From: an uncultured Bilophila sp. | GTDB lineage: Bacteria > Desulfobacterota > Desulfovibrionia > Desulfovibrionales > Desulfovibrionaceae | Reading direction: 5' to 3' | NCBI GenBank assembly: GCA_902373525.1 | Contig: CABKMN010000006.1 | Location: 29,439 to 93,438, forward strand | DNA length: 64,000 nt | In this document: positions 36,347 through 44,311 of the stretch, piece after piece | Layout of the letters: each line of letters opens with the position of its first letter | Numbering within the stretch: the stretch's first letter is position 1 | Position numbers and translations under genes: made by a program | The notes under the pieces: generated by a model | Seen by the model: the letters and a program-made list of their open reading frames with translations, nothing else | Told to the model about the DNA's origin: nothing | Databases searched by the model: none

Positions 36347-37216
36347 ATGAAGATTCTCATTACCGGTGGCAAAGGGATGCTTGGTCGTACTCTGTGCGCC
36401 GAATTGCGGGAACACCAGGTTCTCGTAGCCGATTTACCTGAAATCAATATTACCGATGCAGCCGGGATTGATGCCATATGCAGAGCCTGCAAACCGGACG
36501 TACTTATCCATTGTGCGGCTATGACTGCTGTAGACAGATGTGAAAACTGCCCAGACATGGCGTGGAAAATCAACACGATTGGTTCTGCCAATGTGGCCTC
36601 AGCCTGTCATCGTAATGGGATTCGACTCATCGCCATATCTACCGACTACGTTTTTTCAGGAGATTCTGAAAGGCCCTATACCGAGTTCGATACGCCGACC
36701 GGCGGAATCAACATCTATGGGCAAAGTAAGTGGGCGGGAGAGCAGGCCATCCGCACCCATTGCCCGAATCATGTTATCGCCAGAATTTCATGGCTTTATG
36801 GCCCCGGCGGTCCAAGCTTCGTGCATACCATGTTGAAACTGGCCGACGGCAGCCGGGATGTCCTGAAAGTTGTTAATGATCAGCATGGGAACCCAACAAG
36901 TACTTTTGCCGTGGTGCGGGCTCTCCGGAAAATCATCGTTAGGCCGGAGCTTGTGGGAACGTTCCACCTGACGTGTGAGGGCGAGGCCACTTGGTATGAT
37001 TTTGCCTGTAAGATTTTTGCACTGGCGGGCGTAGCGCAGAAGGTCGTTCCCTGTTTTTCCGATGAATATGTCACTCCGGCCCATAGACCGGCCAATTCCC
37101 GTCTGGAAAAGAAGATGCTGGTCCTTTGCGGTCTACCTCCCATGCCTCACTGGGAAGATGAACTTCGGGATTTTCTGACAGATTTTGTTCCTCGAAATGA
37201 GGAGCGGGCCTGGTGA
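36347..37216 (+). CDS. rfbD: dTDP-4-dehydrorhamnose reductase
   Basis: Final step, giving dTDP-L-rhamnose. The 289-residue enzyme starts MKILITGGKGMLGRTLC with the NADPH loop, then HCAAMTAVDRCE, ISTDYVFSGD and the YxxxK pair in NIYGQSKWAGEQ. The frame is open 15 codons upstream, overlapping rfbC, but the ATG at 36347 matches the family N-terminus. It ends the intact part of the rhamnose cluster; the next sequence is a decayed rhamnan-type transferase. Confidence 0.94.
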   Translation: MKILITGGKGMLGRTLCAELREHQVLVADLPEINITDAAGIDAICRACKPDVLIHCAAMTAVDRCENCPDMAWKINTIGSANVASACHRNGIRLIAISTDYVFSGDSERPYTEFDTPTGGINIYGQSKWAGEQAIRTHCPNHVIARISWLYGPGGPSFVHTMLKLADGSRDVLKVVNDQHGNPTSTFAVVRALRKIIVRPELVGTFHLTCEGEATWYDFACKIFALAGVAQKVVPCFSDEYVTPAHRPANSRLEKKMLVLCGLPPMPHWEDELRDFLTDFVPRNEERAW

Positions 37217-37689
37217 AATAACGGTTAACCGGAATGGGACTCCTTGACCGGTTGGGAAGTTTTATTCGAAGGATCATTGTCGTTTTTTGCCTTTTTCCTG
37301 TAAGCTTCACCTACTATCCCGATATGCGAACAAGGATGAAGGTCTTATGCTCCGGGAAAACTTTTTTCAGGGATGCTGCAGAAAGGTATTCTGTACGACA
37401 AAATCTTGCAAAGCGGAGCCTTTTTTGTTGGGCAGTACTCGGGACTCTATTCGAATTGCCTGTAAGATCGTTGAGAAAGGAAGTATTCTGGCTGTCGTGA
37501 TGACATATGCGATACTTCACAGGTGACCTGTTGTTGTCCCGCTGTCTGCCGGAAGGGGTGCACTTGTTCCCGGGCTGGTAAACGGGGAAAAGGACGCCAA
37601 AGAAAAGGTTGGTGTCCTTTTGCATCAGCTTCCAGAAACTCCAAGTTCCATAGCTGGTTCTGTCTCATGCTTCTGGGAAAATATGCATG

Positions 37690-38190
37690 ATTTTTCAGGA
37701 AGCAGGGCTGTTATTATGGCGCACTGGACCACGAACATAGGATATATCCGTATTAAGTATCTAGCGCGCAGTTTCAGACAAATGGGCCGAAAGGCCATAA
37801 TAGCTTCGGCAAGTAGGGTTGAAGGTGTTGAGCTGGATACACACTGCACGAGTGGGCCGACGCGATTCTCTGTCGAACCTGTTCAGGATATGACTTTACC
37901 AGCTGGAAGGCGGCCTTGAACCTGTACCCATCTCTGTATTCTTGTGACGAATTTATTCTAACTAATGATAGTTTTTTTGATCTTGTGTCTCTTTCAAGTG
38001 ACCGAAATGAGGCCATATTGTATGAATTTTCTCTGGCATTATGGTTTGCGTTCCACAGATTTCAGCCTGCCTCCTACCTTAGGACCCCTGACAGGGGCTT
38101 CGACAATCTCACGACAAAATACTGGGATATGATGATACGGTACGGTCTGCCTCTCATTATAAAAAAGAGCTGTCGTGTAACGTTGCCTGA
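37690..38190 (+). pseudogene. Rhamnan-synthesis F (RgpF-like) transferase gene, decayed
   Basis: Pieces of one RgpF-type protein appear in order in changing frames: AHWTTNIGYIRIKYLARSF with ASASRVEGVEL, then EWADAILCRTCSGYDFTSWK and NLYPSLYSCDEFILTNDSFF in the next frame, then VTEMRPYCMNFLWHYGL, then TKYWDMMIRYGLPLIIKKS. At least three frameshifts separate them. The 37217-37690 segment may hold its ruined 5' end. Position after rfbD supports a former rhamnose polymer pathway. Boundaries are approximate. Confidence 0.7.
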
Positions 38191-38625
38191 TATGAACTGT
38201 GCAATGCTGCTTGTGCTTTGCACAGTTCATTATGCATCAATTGATTTATGCTTCGTCCGGATATGGATGATATCAGCTTTTTTCGGGGATTATATTATGC
38301 TGAACATCTTGATGAGTTGATTAGCAAGTACACTGCTCTATTCAAAATGAAAGATATTCCCGAACTGTCGCCTATGCACCATCTTTCGGCGATGGAGACA
38401 TCCGTAGCGTTTATTGCCAGAATCTTCAATATTTCCGGAATCGTCTTTGTGCATCAGGTTGTCGGGGGATGAGCGTTTTTTTGCTCCTATCGTATATTAT
38501 CATCTTTTCCGGTGTATTGGCTTTGCGGTAAGGCCCAGCCTCCTCGGTGCCGGTGGAGCGATGCTGTATCTGATTCTGAATAGCAGTAGTGCCGCTGCCG
38601 CAGAGAATTACAGTAGCATTCGAGC
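38191..38625 (+). other. Degraded sequence, no clear gene
   Basis: Several short plus-strand frames (for example ALFKMKDIPELSPMHHLSAM near 38335) have amino-acid composition like real protein but no ribosome site, and change frame. It may be the rest of the RgpF-like gene or of a second cell-surface gene. I cannot name it. Confidence 0.4.
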
Positions 38626-39159
38626 ATGGCAGGGAAAATGTTTTTTGATTTTTATTATTTTGCCATGCTCTGGACGTCGCTTTTCGCCTATCTGCGTGAA
38701 AAGGGTTCCAGAGAGATTTTTACTGGTTACGCATTGACTACAATCGATATTGGATTGAGTAGCACAGCCATTTTCCTGCTGCCTTTCAGTGCAGGGCTTT
38801 TTACCATAATCGCCATTATCGCCAGCGGAATTTTGCGAAATTCTATTGGAAAACTCTGGGGCATATCGTTTCCCATGCTGATTATCGGCTTTTTTGTCTG
38901 GTTTTCCCGTTCGAGTTTTTTCATCGCGCTGAGCAATATTGACGTCTGGACACATTTGTATCCTGAAAGTCCGACATGGCAATTTTCCTTTGCACTGCCC
39001 GAATTTATTCCCATCGCCATGATGCTGTGCCTGTTTATATGGGTTGCAGCACAAGTCATTTCCATGCAAACCACATTGGCTCCAGCGGGATATGCACGTT
39101 TCCGTGCTGGTGCTGCCTCTGATGCCCGGAATCGCGAGGCGCTTTGGAAAAGTTCGTAA
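38626..39159 (+). CDS. Membrane protein fragment of unknown function
   Basis: An open frame of 177 residues with about four hydrophobic segments (including IDIGLSSTAIFLLPFSAGLF, LWGISFPMLIIGFFVWF, IPIAMMLCLFIWVAAQV). I do not recognise the family. No convincing ribosome site precedes 38626, and the last 27 or so codons run in the wrong frame over an IS200/IS605 transposase remnant, so the original 3' end was probably lost to the insertion or deletion. Likely a truncated gene of the surface-polysaccharide island. Confidence 0.4.
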   Translation: MAGKMFFDFYYFAMLWTSLFAYLREKGSREIFTGYALTTIDIGLSSTAIFLLPFSAGLFTIIAIIASGILRNSIGKLWGISFPMLIIGFFVWFSRSSFFIALSNIDVWTHLYPESPTWQFSFALPEFIPIAMMLCLFIWVAAQVISMQTTLAPAGYARFRAGAASDARNREALWKSS

Positions 39160-39292
39160 AATAACAGGAGAGAGCTTTTGGGCCAGAGGCTATTTCGTGA
39201 GCACGGTAGGAATGGGAGAGCGGGAAATTCGACTCTACATACGAAATCAGGAAAAGGAAGACAGGAGAGTGGAGCAGCTTAAGCTGCTGTAA
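39078..39292 (+). mobile_element. IS200/IS605-type transposase (TnpA) C-terminal remnant
   Basis: The frame reads WLQRDMHVSVLV, then FGKVRKITGESFWARGYFV and STVGMGEREIRLYIRNQEK to EDRRVEQLKLL. The ARGYFVSTVG...IRxYIxxQEKED pattern is the end of the TnpA tyrosine transposase. The HxH motif region is altered (HVSV) and about 35 residues between it and the C-terminal helix are missing, so the enzyme is dead. The subterminal hairpins just downstream support an IS200/IS605 right end. Confidence 0.75.
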
Positions 39293-39365
39293 TTCGCCGT
39301 AGGCGAATAGCAAAAACCGCTTTGAGCGGTCACCGCGTTTCACCCCCCCGGCTTTGCCGGGTGAT
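39293..39365. repeat. Three tandem hairpins, probable IS200/IS605 right end
   Basis: In order: ATTCGCC-GTA-GGCGAAT, ACCGC-TTTGA-GCGGT and CCCGGC-TTT-GCCGGG. IS200/IS605 elements are recognised as single-stranded hairpins rather than terminal inverted repeats, and this cluster begins right after the transposase stop. Confidence 0.6.
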
Positions 39366-39380
39366 TTTGACTGCCTCTTT

Positions 39381-39452
39381 ATTCACAAGAATAAGTCTTA
39401 TTCGCGCTTCTCGATGCCGTTACAGAGACGCGAATAAGCAAATTTTGTGAAT
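39381..39452. repeat. Imperfect 25-bp inverted repeat
   Basis: The left arm has ATTCACAA then CTTATTCGCG, the right arm CGCGAATAAG then TTGTGAAT, with 22 bases between the arms. It could be the ends of a tiny non-autonomous element or a large cruciform. No gene lies inside. Confidence 0.55.
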
Positions 39453-39591
39453 CGTTAGTTTGCAGAATCATGGTTGAAGAGGAGTCATGGCGGATTCAAT
39501 CTCTCGTCATGGGAAGTCGTTGCAAGAGCTGGTGGGGTATAAGGTGAATATCCTGATCAAGAAACCCCCAACAGAGGTAACAGAACTGTAT

Positions 39592-39636
39592 AAAAGGTAT
39601 CCGGTAATAGTATACCGGATACCTTTTATTTTTTTA
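39592..39636 (+). terminator. Strong intrinsic terminator without an assigned gene
   Basis: AAAAGGTATCCGGTA pairs with TACCGGATACCTTTT around a short loop, followed by AT and seven T residues on the plus strand. The only upstream candidate is a short frame at 39487 (MADSISRHGKSLQELVGYKV) with GAGGAG ahead, which runs into the stem and looks like a gene remnant. Confidence 0.75.
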
Positions 39637-39733
39637 ATAAAAATAGAAATAATAGGATCGAATTGTAATCCTATTCTCACATCTCATATGATATTGTTAA
39701 GATACTGGTGAATTCAATTTATAAAACACAGTA

Positions 39734-40789
39734 TTAATGAATTGCCTTTAAAAAAGAATCTGTAATAATGTCGAGATGTTTCGGCCCAGGTATGCTTTTC
39801 AAGCCAGCAGGATCGGCATTGACCTGAAACGTAGCAATATCGGACAACCATTGTTGCAGGACGCTTTTTCCCTGAGAAACATCAAACAGTTCAAGCTGCT
39901 CCTTCAAGGTGAACACGGGATGGTTTTGCAAGTCACGAAGGGCCGTTTCTTCAGAAAGCTCTCGCCCTGCCCATTCTTTGATAAAAGTACGATATTCCGA
40001 GACGAGTTCTTCGACAGGGGTTTTGCGTATAAGTGTAATACCTCGAAAATACAGCCGTAGGAAGGCTTCTACCCGTTGGGGATATTGATTTGCAAATTTT
40101 CTATTTGCCACAATAACAACAGGTTGTCGCGCTTTACAATCCTCGGCGGATGAGACGGGTCTGAAGCCGAGTCGTTCCGCCTCATAGGTGAAAGGTGCCC
40201 ACACGGCTATGGCATCGCCGAACCCATTGGAAAAACTGCCGAGAGACTGGGCCGGTTCCATGAATTTGATCCGCACATCCTCGGGCTTCATGCCGAGTGT
40301 TTTGAGCCACGCAACCAGCAGGTAGTGTCCGGAAGAACCTTTTGTACAAAGGAGCAGTGCATTTTTCAGGGTTTCAGAGTCGCCATATATGTCTGGATAC
40401 GTTGTATTATTGCCTTTTACGGAAAGGATAGGACTATTCTGCCGTACAAATACTACGTTGCTTCGCGATTCATCGTTGGCCACGGCGATGATGAGAAGAC
40501 GATTGCTTAAGGCTGCCGTCAGAGCCGGAACGGCCCCGCATCCGGCAATATCCCATTCATATGCGGCCACTCCATCCACAAGTTCCCTACCGGATCGGAA
40601 ATGAATCAGCGATATGTCCAGCCCGACTTCCTTGTCCCATCCATGCTTTTGGGCATACCAGACTACGAATGTTTCGTGTTCACCCAGCCATGCCGTTTTA
40701 AGCGGAGCAGTCTCTTGGGCATGGACAAATGGTACTCCGAAGGACAACAGCAAAACAGACAATGCAGAGAAAAGCCATGCGGATCGCAT
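39734..40789 (-). CDS. Orphan TauA/SsuA-type substrate-binding protein (paralog 1)
   Basis: Periplasmic solute-binding protein of the NMT1/TauA fold, 351 residues, with a signal peptide ending near VHAQ (24-25). Shared with the paralogs at 55592 and 57605: AWLGEHETFVVWYAQKHGWD, VANDESRSN, GFGDAIAVWAPFTYEAE and RQPVVIVANRKFA. No ABC permease or ATPase gene is nearby; it is instead the last gene of the TTT cluster, 80 bp after tctA across a hairpin at 40823-40849. Either it works with a distant ABC transporter or it supplies another system; the ligand is unknown (sulfonate or carboxylate likely by family). Confidence 0.88.
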   Translation of the reverse strand: MRSAWLFSALSVLLLSFGVPFVHAQETAPLKTAWLGEHETFVVWYAQKHGWDKEVGLDISLIHFRSGRELVDGVAAYEWDIAGCGAVPALTAALSNRLLIIAVANDESRSNVVFVRQNSPILSVKGNNTTYPDIYGDSETLKNALLLCTKGSSGHYLLVAWLKTLGMKPEDVRIKFMEPAQSLGSFSNGFGDAIAVWAPFTYEAERLGFRPVSSAEDCKARQPVVIVANRKFANQYPQRVEAFLRLYFRGITLIRKTPVEELVSEYRTFIKEWAGRELSEETALRDLQNHPVFTLKEQLELFDVSQGKSVLQQWLSDIATFQVNADPAGLKSIPGPKHLDIITDSFLKAIH

Positions 40790-40869
40790 AGAGAATGCCT
40801 CCGTATTTCCCCAAATCTTGATCCAAATCGTCGGGGAAAGGCGATTTGGGAATGTTACGCACGAGCGTA

Positions 40870-42360
40870 TCAGCCTCGTGTGCCGCTACGGAACTTTGTC
40901 AGTTCCTTGCGAATCGTAACGAACAGCGAAACCGCGGTGAGTAGGATGAAAAACCAACAGATGGGCGTACTCCAGAGAATGGAACAATCTCCATGTGACA
41001 ACAGCAGTGAGCGACGCAGGTTGTCCTCAAAAAGTGGCCCAAGAATAAAGGCCACGAGAAATGGAGCTTCAGCAATACGGAACAGACTCATGCCATAACC
41101 GACGATGCCCATGCATGTCATGACCAGGAGATCGAATTCGCTGTTGTTTACGGCGTAGGCTCCAAACAGGCAAATGGTCAGCACACAGGGAAATAGAATC
41201 ATCTTGGGGACGTTGGTCAGCCTTGAAACGCCGCGGATGCAAGCGATGCCGGAAAAGAACAACAGGACGGAACTGAAAATGATACCTATGTACAGTGCAT
41301 ACACAAGTGGCAGATGTTCCTGAAAAAGGAGAGGGCCAGGGGTAATGTTGTGCATCATGAACGCACCGAGCATGACGGCAGTCACGATATCGCCTGGAAC
41401 ACCGAGTGAAAGCAGGGGAATGAGTGTCGCGCCGCAGACACCGTTATTGCCCGCTTCTGCGGCTGCGACTCCTTCGAGTTCCCCATTCCCGAAATTATCC
41501 CGTCGAGACGAGTAACGCTTGGCCTCGCTGTAGGAAAGATAGGCCGCCGGGGCCCCACCGATGCCGGGAATGGCTCCCATGATCACACCAATGACGCTTC
41601 CCCGGACGATGCTCTTGAAACAACACTTGAATTCCGCCCATGAGATATGGGAAGCCCCCATCGTCATCTGCATGGATTTTGTCTTGCCGCAGCTGGCAAT
41701 GACCTTGAAGATTTCCGGGATAGCGAACAGCCCGATGACCAGCGGAATGAAGCTGAGGCCAGCCATCAGATTGACATTATCGAATGTAAACCGTCCGGTG
41801 CCGAAAACAAGATCCATGCCTACTGTTGCCATGAGTAAACCGAGGCAGGCGGAAAGAAGCCCTTTGATGAGGGAATCTCCCGCCAGACCAGCCACAATGG
41901 TAAGCGAGAAACAGATCAGTGAAAAGAATTCCGGTGGTCCGAAGCGCAAGGCAAAGTTGGCGATGGCTCCGGTAAAGAAAATCAGGGCACAGTTAGAAAC
42001 CATGTCTGCAAAACAGGAGGCGTAGAGTGCCATCTTGAGAGCCTTTCCAGCCTCTCCGCGTTCCGCCAGCGGGTATCCGTCAAGGACGGTACAGGCGGCT
42101 GCGGCCGTACCCGGTGTACGGATAAGAATGGCAGAGATAGAGCCGCCGTACATGGAGCCCTTATAAATACCGAGAAGCAACATCAGGGAGGTAATCGGAG
42201 GGATATAAAAGGTAAATGGAAGGGCCAGCGTCACCGCCATGGCTCCGGTCAGACCCGGCAGAGCACCGATGATGACGCCGCCGAGCATGCCGCAAAGCAG
42301 GGCCAGGGCATTTGTCCATGAAGCGATAAGTGATAATCCTGCGGTCAGAGCTTCAAGCAT
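40870..42360 (-). CDS. tctA: Tripartite tricarboxylate transporter, large membrane subunit
   Basis: The 496-residue permease of a TTT (TctCBA) secondary transporter. It has about 12 membrane spans, with the family's repeated signatures GVIIGALPGLTGAMAVTLALP, GIYKGSMYGGSISAILIRTP, and their second-half mirrors GVIMGAIPGIGGAPAAYLSY and TLIPLLSLGVPGDIVTAVML. The start at 42360 is 11 bp past tctB and has GGAG ahead; the longer open frame upstream overlaps tctB and is not used. Expected partners TctB and TctC are upstream. Confidence 0.94.
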   Translation of the reverse strand: MLEALTAGLSLIASWTNALALLCGMLGGVIIGALPGLTGAMAVTLALPFTFYIPPITSLMLLLGIYKGSMYGGSISAILIRTPGTAAAACTVLDGYPLAERGEAGKALKMALYASCFADMVSNCALIFFTGAIANFALRFGPPEFFSLICFSLTIVAGLAGDSLIKGLLSACLGLLMATVGMDLVFGTGRFTFDNVNLMAGLSFIPLVIGLFAIPEIFKVIASCGKTKSMQMTMGASHISWAEFKCCFKSIVRGSVIGVIMGAIPGIGGAPAAYLSYSEAKRYSSRRDNFGNGELEGVAAAEAGNNGVCGATLIPLLSLGVPGDIVTAVMLGAFMMHNITPGPLLFQEHLPLVYALYIGIIFSSVLLFFSGIACIRGVSRLTNVPKMILFPCVLTICLFGAYAVNNSEFDLLVMTCMGIVGYGMSLFRIAEAPFLVAFILGPLFEDNLRRSLLLSHGDCSILWSTPICWFFILLTAVSLFVTIRKELTKFRSGTRG

Positions 42361-42371
42361 GAAATTTTCTC

Positions 42372-42866
42372 CTACAGGACGAGGGACTGGAACGGCCCCA
42401 GAGGTACGGGAAGGGCCGCGAGCTTTACAAAAAAGAAATACAGCAGACCGCACAGGCACGCATCCACAAGGAGAAGCCTTGTCCAATTGCGTTCACCGGA
42501 GAGTACGGCATACAGGGCGTAGAGCAAAAAACTCCCCAGTAACATACCGATTTCCTGAATAAATATCCAAAAAAGCAAAAGCAGGGCAAATCCCAGTCCG
42601 ACACGGAAAACGCTTTTCAAGGGAACGTTGGCAGTTGATTCGGGCGCGGTGGTTCCCCGCATTCGGCAGAGAGACACCCCTGTCAGAAGAAGCGACAGAA
42701 TCAGTGCGGCAATGGCGATCCATGTGGGATACGCCGAGGGGGGGAGCTGTCCGGGATCGTATTCAGTGGGAATGTCAACACCTTGGGGGATCATGACGAA
42801 CAGCACGAAGGCGAAGCATACCGAAAGGAAAAGGCCTAACAGAGCATCGTTACGGGGATTGTCCAT
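42372..42866 (-). CDS. tctB: Tripartite tricarboxylate transporter, small membrane subunit
   Basis: A 164-residue TctB with about four membrane spans (LLGLFLSVCFAFVLFVMIPQG, AYPTWIAIAALILSLLLTGV, VGLGFALLLLFWIFIQEIG, LLLVDACLCGLLYFFFVKL). The PPSAYPTWIA stretch is the usual TctB signature after the first periplasmic loop. It lies between tctC and tctA; a strong hairpin (42916-42939) separates it from tctC. Confidence 0.9.
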   Translation of the reverse strand: MDNPRNDALLGLFLSVCFAFVLFVMIPQGVDIPTEYDPGQLPPSAYPTWIAIAALILSLLLTGVSLCRMRGTTAPESTANVPLKSVFRVGLGFALLLLFWIFIQEIGMLLGSFLLYALYAVLSGERNWTRLLLVDACLCGLLYFFFVKLAALPVPLGPFQSLVL

Positions 42867-42915
42867 AGCGTCTCTCCCAAAGAGGAACTCTTTTGATGTG
42901 CGCAGGAAAGGGTAT

Positions 42916-42939
42916 CCCCCGCGCCGCGGGACGCGGGGG
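42916..42939 (-). promoter_or_regulatory. Hairpin in the tctC-tctB gap
   Basis: CCCCCGCG/CGCGGGGG around 8 bases, no T-run on the minus strand. It lies 32 bp past the tctC stop and may protect the tctC mRNA end so that the binding protein is made in excess. The second TTT set has a comparable hairpin at 51430. Confidence 0.5.
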
Positions 42940-42970
42940 GCAAACAGGATGTTCTAATGATATTCTTGAG

Positions 42971-43966
42971 TTAGCGAATAAAAAGTTCCATTGATGCGCC
43001 GAGTGCTTCAAATTTTTCGACCTGCTCCTTGACGAAGGCTCTGGTTTCTTCAGGTGTGAGAATCCGCGGGATGGAACCCATATTTTCGGTATGGCTGATC
43101 CATTCGGGATCGATTTTCGCATGCTGAAGTGCGGCAACCCACTTGTCCAAGGCAGCCTGTGGCATTCCCTTCAGGCCAAACAGCGCATTCCACCCAAGAA
43201 TGTTTTCCAGCTTGGGGAAACCGGCTTCGCGTGCCGTGGGCACATCCGGAAAATTCTTGAGCCGTTCTGGTGTGGTGACGGCCAGTGCGCGGAGGTTGCC
43301 GCCTTCCTGGAGCTGATCCTGTACGGCTGACAGATTCAGCGCACCGAATACGACGTGCTTGCCGAGGATGGCGTTCTTGCCCGCCGCGTCGGACGGGAAA
43401 GGCACGCTGACCGCATCGTTCTTGTCCATGCCGACGGAATACAAAAGCATGTAGGCAGCGACTTCCTGAATATTCAGAGCACCGGCCGTACTGAAACTGA
43501 TTTTGCCCGGATTGGCCTTGATGTCGTCCGCAAGTTCCTTGAGCGTCTTATAGGGAGCATCCTTGTGAACGACAAAAACCAGTGGGTTCAGGTCAAGCAG
43601 GCCGATGCAGATGAAATCATCCCACTTGTACTTGATGGTCTTGTTCAGGGCCGGGATGATGGCGTTGTTGGCGACGCGTCCGGCAAGCAGGGTATACCCG
43701 TCCGGCTTGCTCATTTTAGCCGTCATCGTTCCCACGACACCGGCCGCTCCGGGTTTGTTCACCACCATAATCGGCTGGGAAAAGTCCTTTTTGACGGCGC
43801 TGGCCAACACTCTGGCCGCTACGTCGCCTGCTCCACCCGCTCCGAAGGGGCAAATCAAGCTGATGGGAGAACGAGGGTATGCCGTTTCGGCAGATGCCGT
43901 AACTCCCCATGAAAACAGGGTTGCAACCGTCAGGGCCAAAGTCGCGATTCTGAAATATCGACGCAT
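42971..43966 (-). CDS. tctC: Tripartite tricarboxylate transporter binding protein
   Basis: Periplasmic receptor of the TTT system, 331 residues with a Sec signal (cleavage near ASA at 25-27). Family markers are PISLICPFGAGGAGDVAARV, MVVNKPGAAGVVGTMTAK, PDGYTLLAG and the late TREAGFPKLENILGW. The ligand carboxylate is held by two water molecules in the fold; the substrate cannot be read. It lies 101 bp after the ferredoxin gene, same strand. Confidence 0.92.
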   Translation of the reverse strand: MRRYFRIATLALTVATLFSWGVTASAETAYPRSPISLICPFGAGGAGDVAARVLASAVKKDFSQPIMVVNKPGAAGVVGTMTAKMSKPDGYTLLAGRVANNAIIPALNKTIKYKWDDFICIGLLDLNPLVFVVHKDAPYKTLKELADDIKANPGKISFSTAGALNIQEVAAYMLLYSVGMDKNDAVSVPFPSDAAGKNAILGKHVVFGALNLSAVQDQLQEGGNLRALAVTTPERLKNFPDVPTAREAGFPKLENILGWNALFGLKGMPQAALDKWVAALQHAKIDPEWISHTENMGSIPRILTPEETRAFVKEQVEKFEALGASMELFIR

Positions 43967-44067
43967 AATCGTCTCCCTGGAGACAACGCGCGGGGGAAAG
44001 GCATCTCCGGCGCGTCATCACCGTAGATGGAGGGCGGCGCACGATGGTTTCGTGCGCCGAACCGATG

Positions 44068-44310
44068 TTAACGAATGAGGTAGGGCAGATCAGTCAGTTT
44101 GATTGCTTGACGCGGGCAGAGAAAGACACAGGCGTCGCAGTACCAGCAGTCATCCCGGTGAAGCATGAACGGAAAACCCCGAGACCCTTTGTCCAGCACG
44201 TTCATGGGACACATATCGATGCACAGGCCGCACTTGTTGCAGCGTTTTTCGTCGACTTCGATCCAGGAGTATAAAGATTCGGCAACAAGATTCGGATTTT
44301 GCGGTTCCAT
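44068..44310 (-). CDS. Two-cluster ferredoxin, AprB-like
   Basis: An 80-residue ferredoxin with two [4Fe-4S] sites: CNKCGLCIDMCP and CWYCDACVFLCP. The spacing and the VDEKRCNKCGLC context resemble the N-terminal part of adenylylsulfate reductase beta subunits rather than clostridial ferredoxins. GGAGGA lies ahead of the start. It begins one base after the stop of the flavoprotein gene, so the two products very probably form one enzyme, with this subunit passing electrons to or from FAD. Confidence 0.88.
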   Translation of the reverse strand: MEPQNPNLVAESLYSWIEVDEKRCNKCGLCIDMCPMNVLDKGSRGFPFMLHRDDCWYCDACVFLCPRQAIKLTDLPYLIR

Positions 44311-44311
44311 A

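Noticed and set aside
39293..39452. CRISPR-like repeat cluster
   Set aside because: The repeats differ from each other and form separate hairpins; no regular repeat-spacer pattern or cas genes exist.
39487..39711. Short plus-strand frame MADSISRHGKS...
   Set aside because: It has GAGGAG ahead but reads through a strong terminator hairpin into AT-rich sequence, so it is not a credible full gene.
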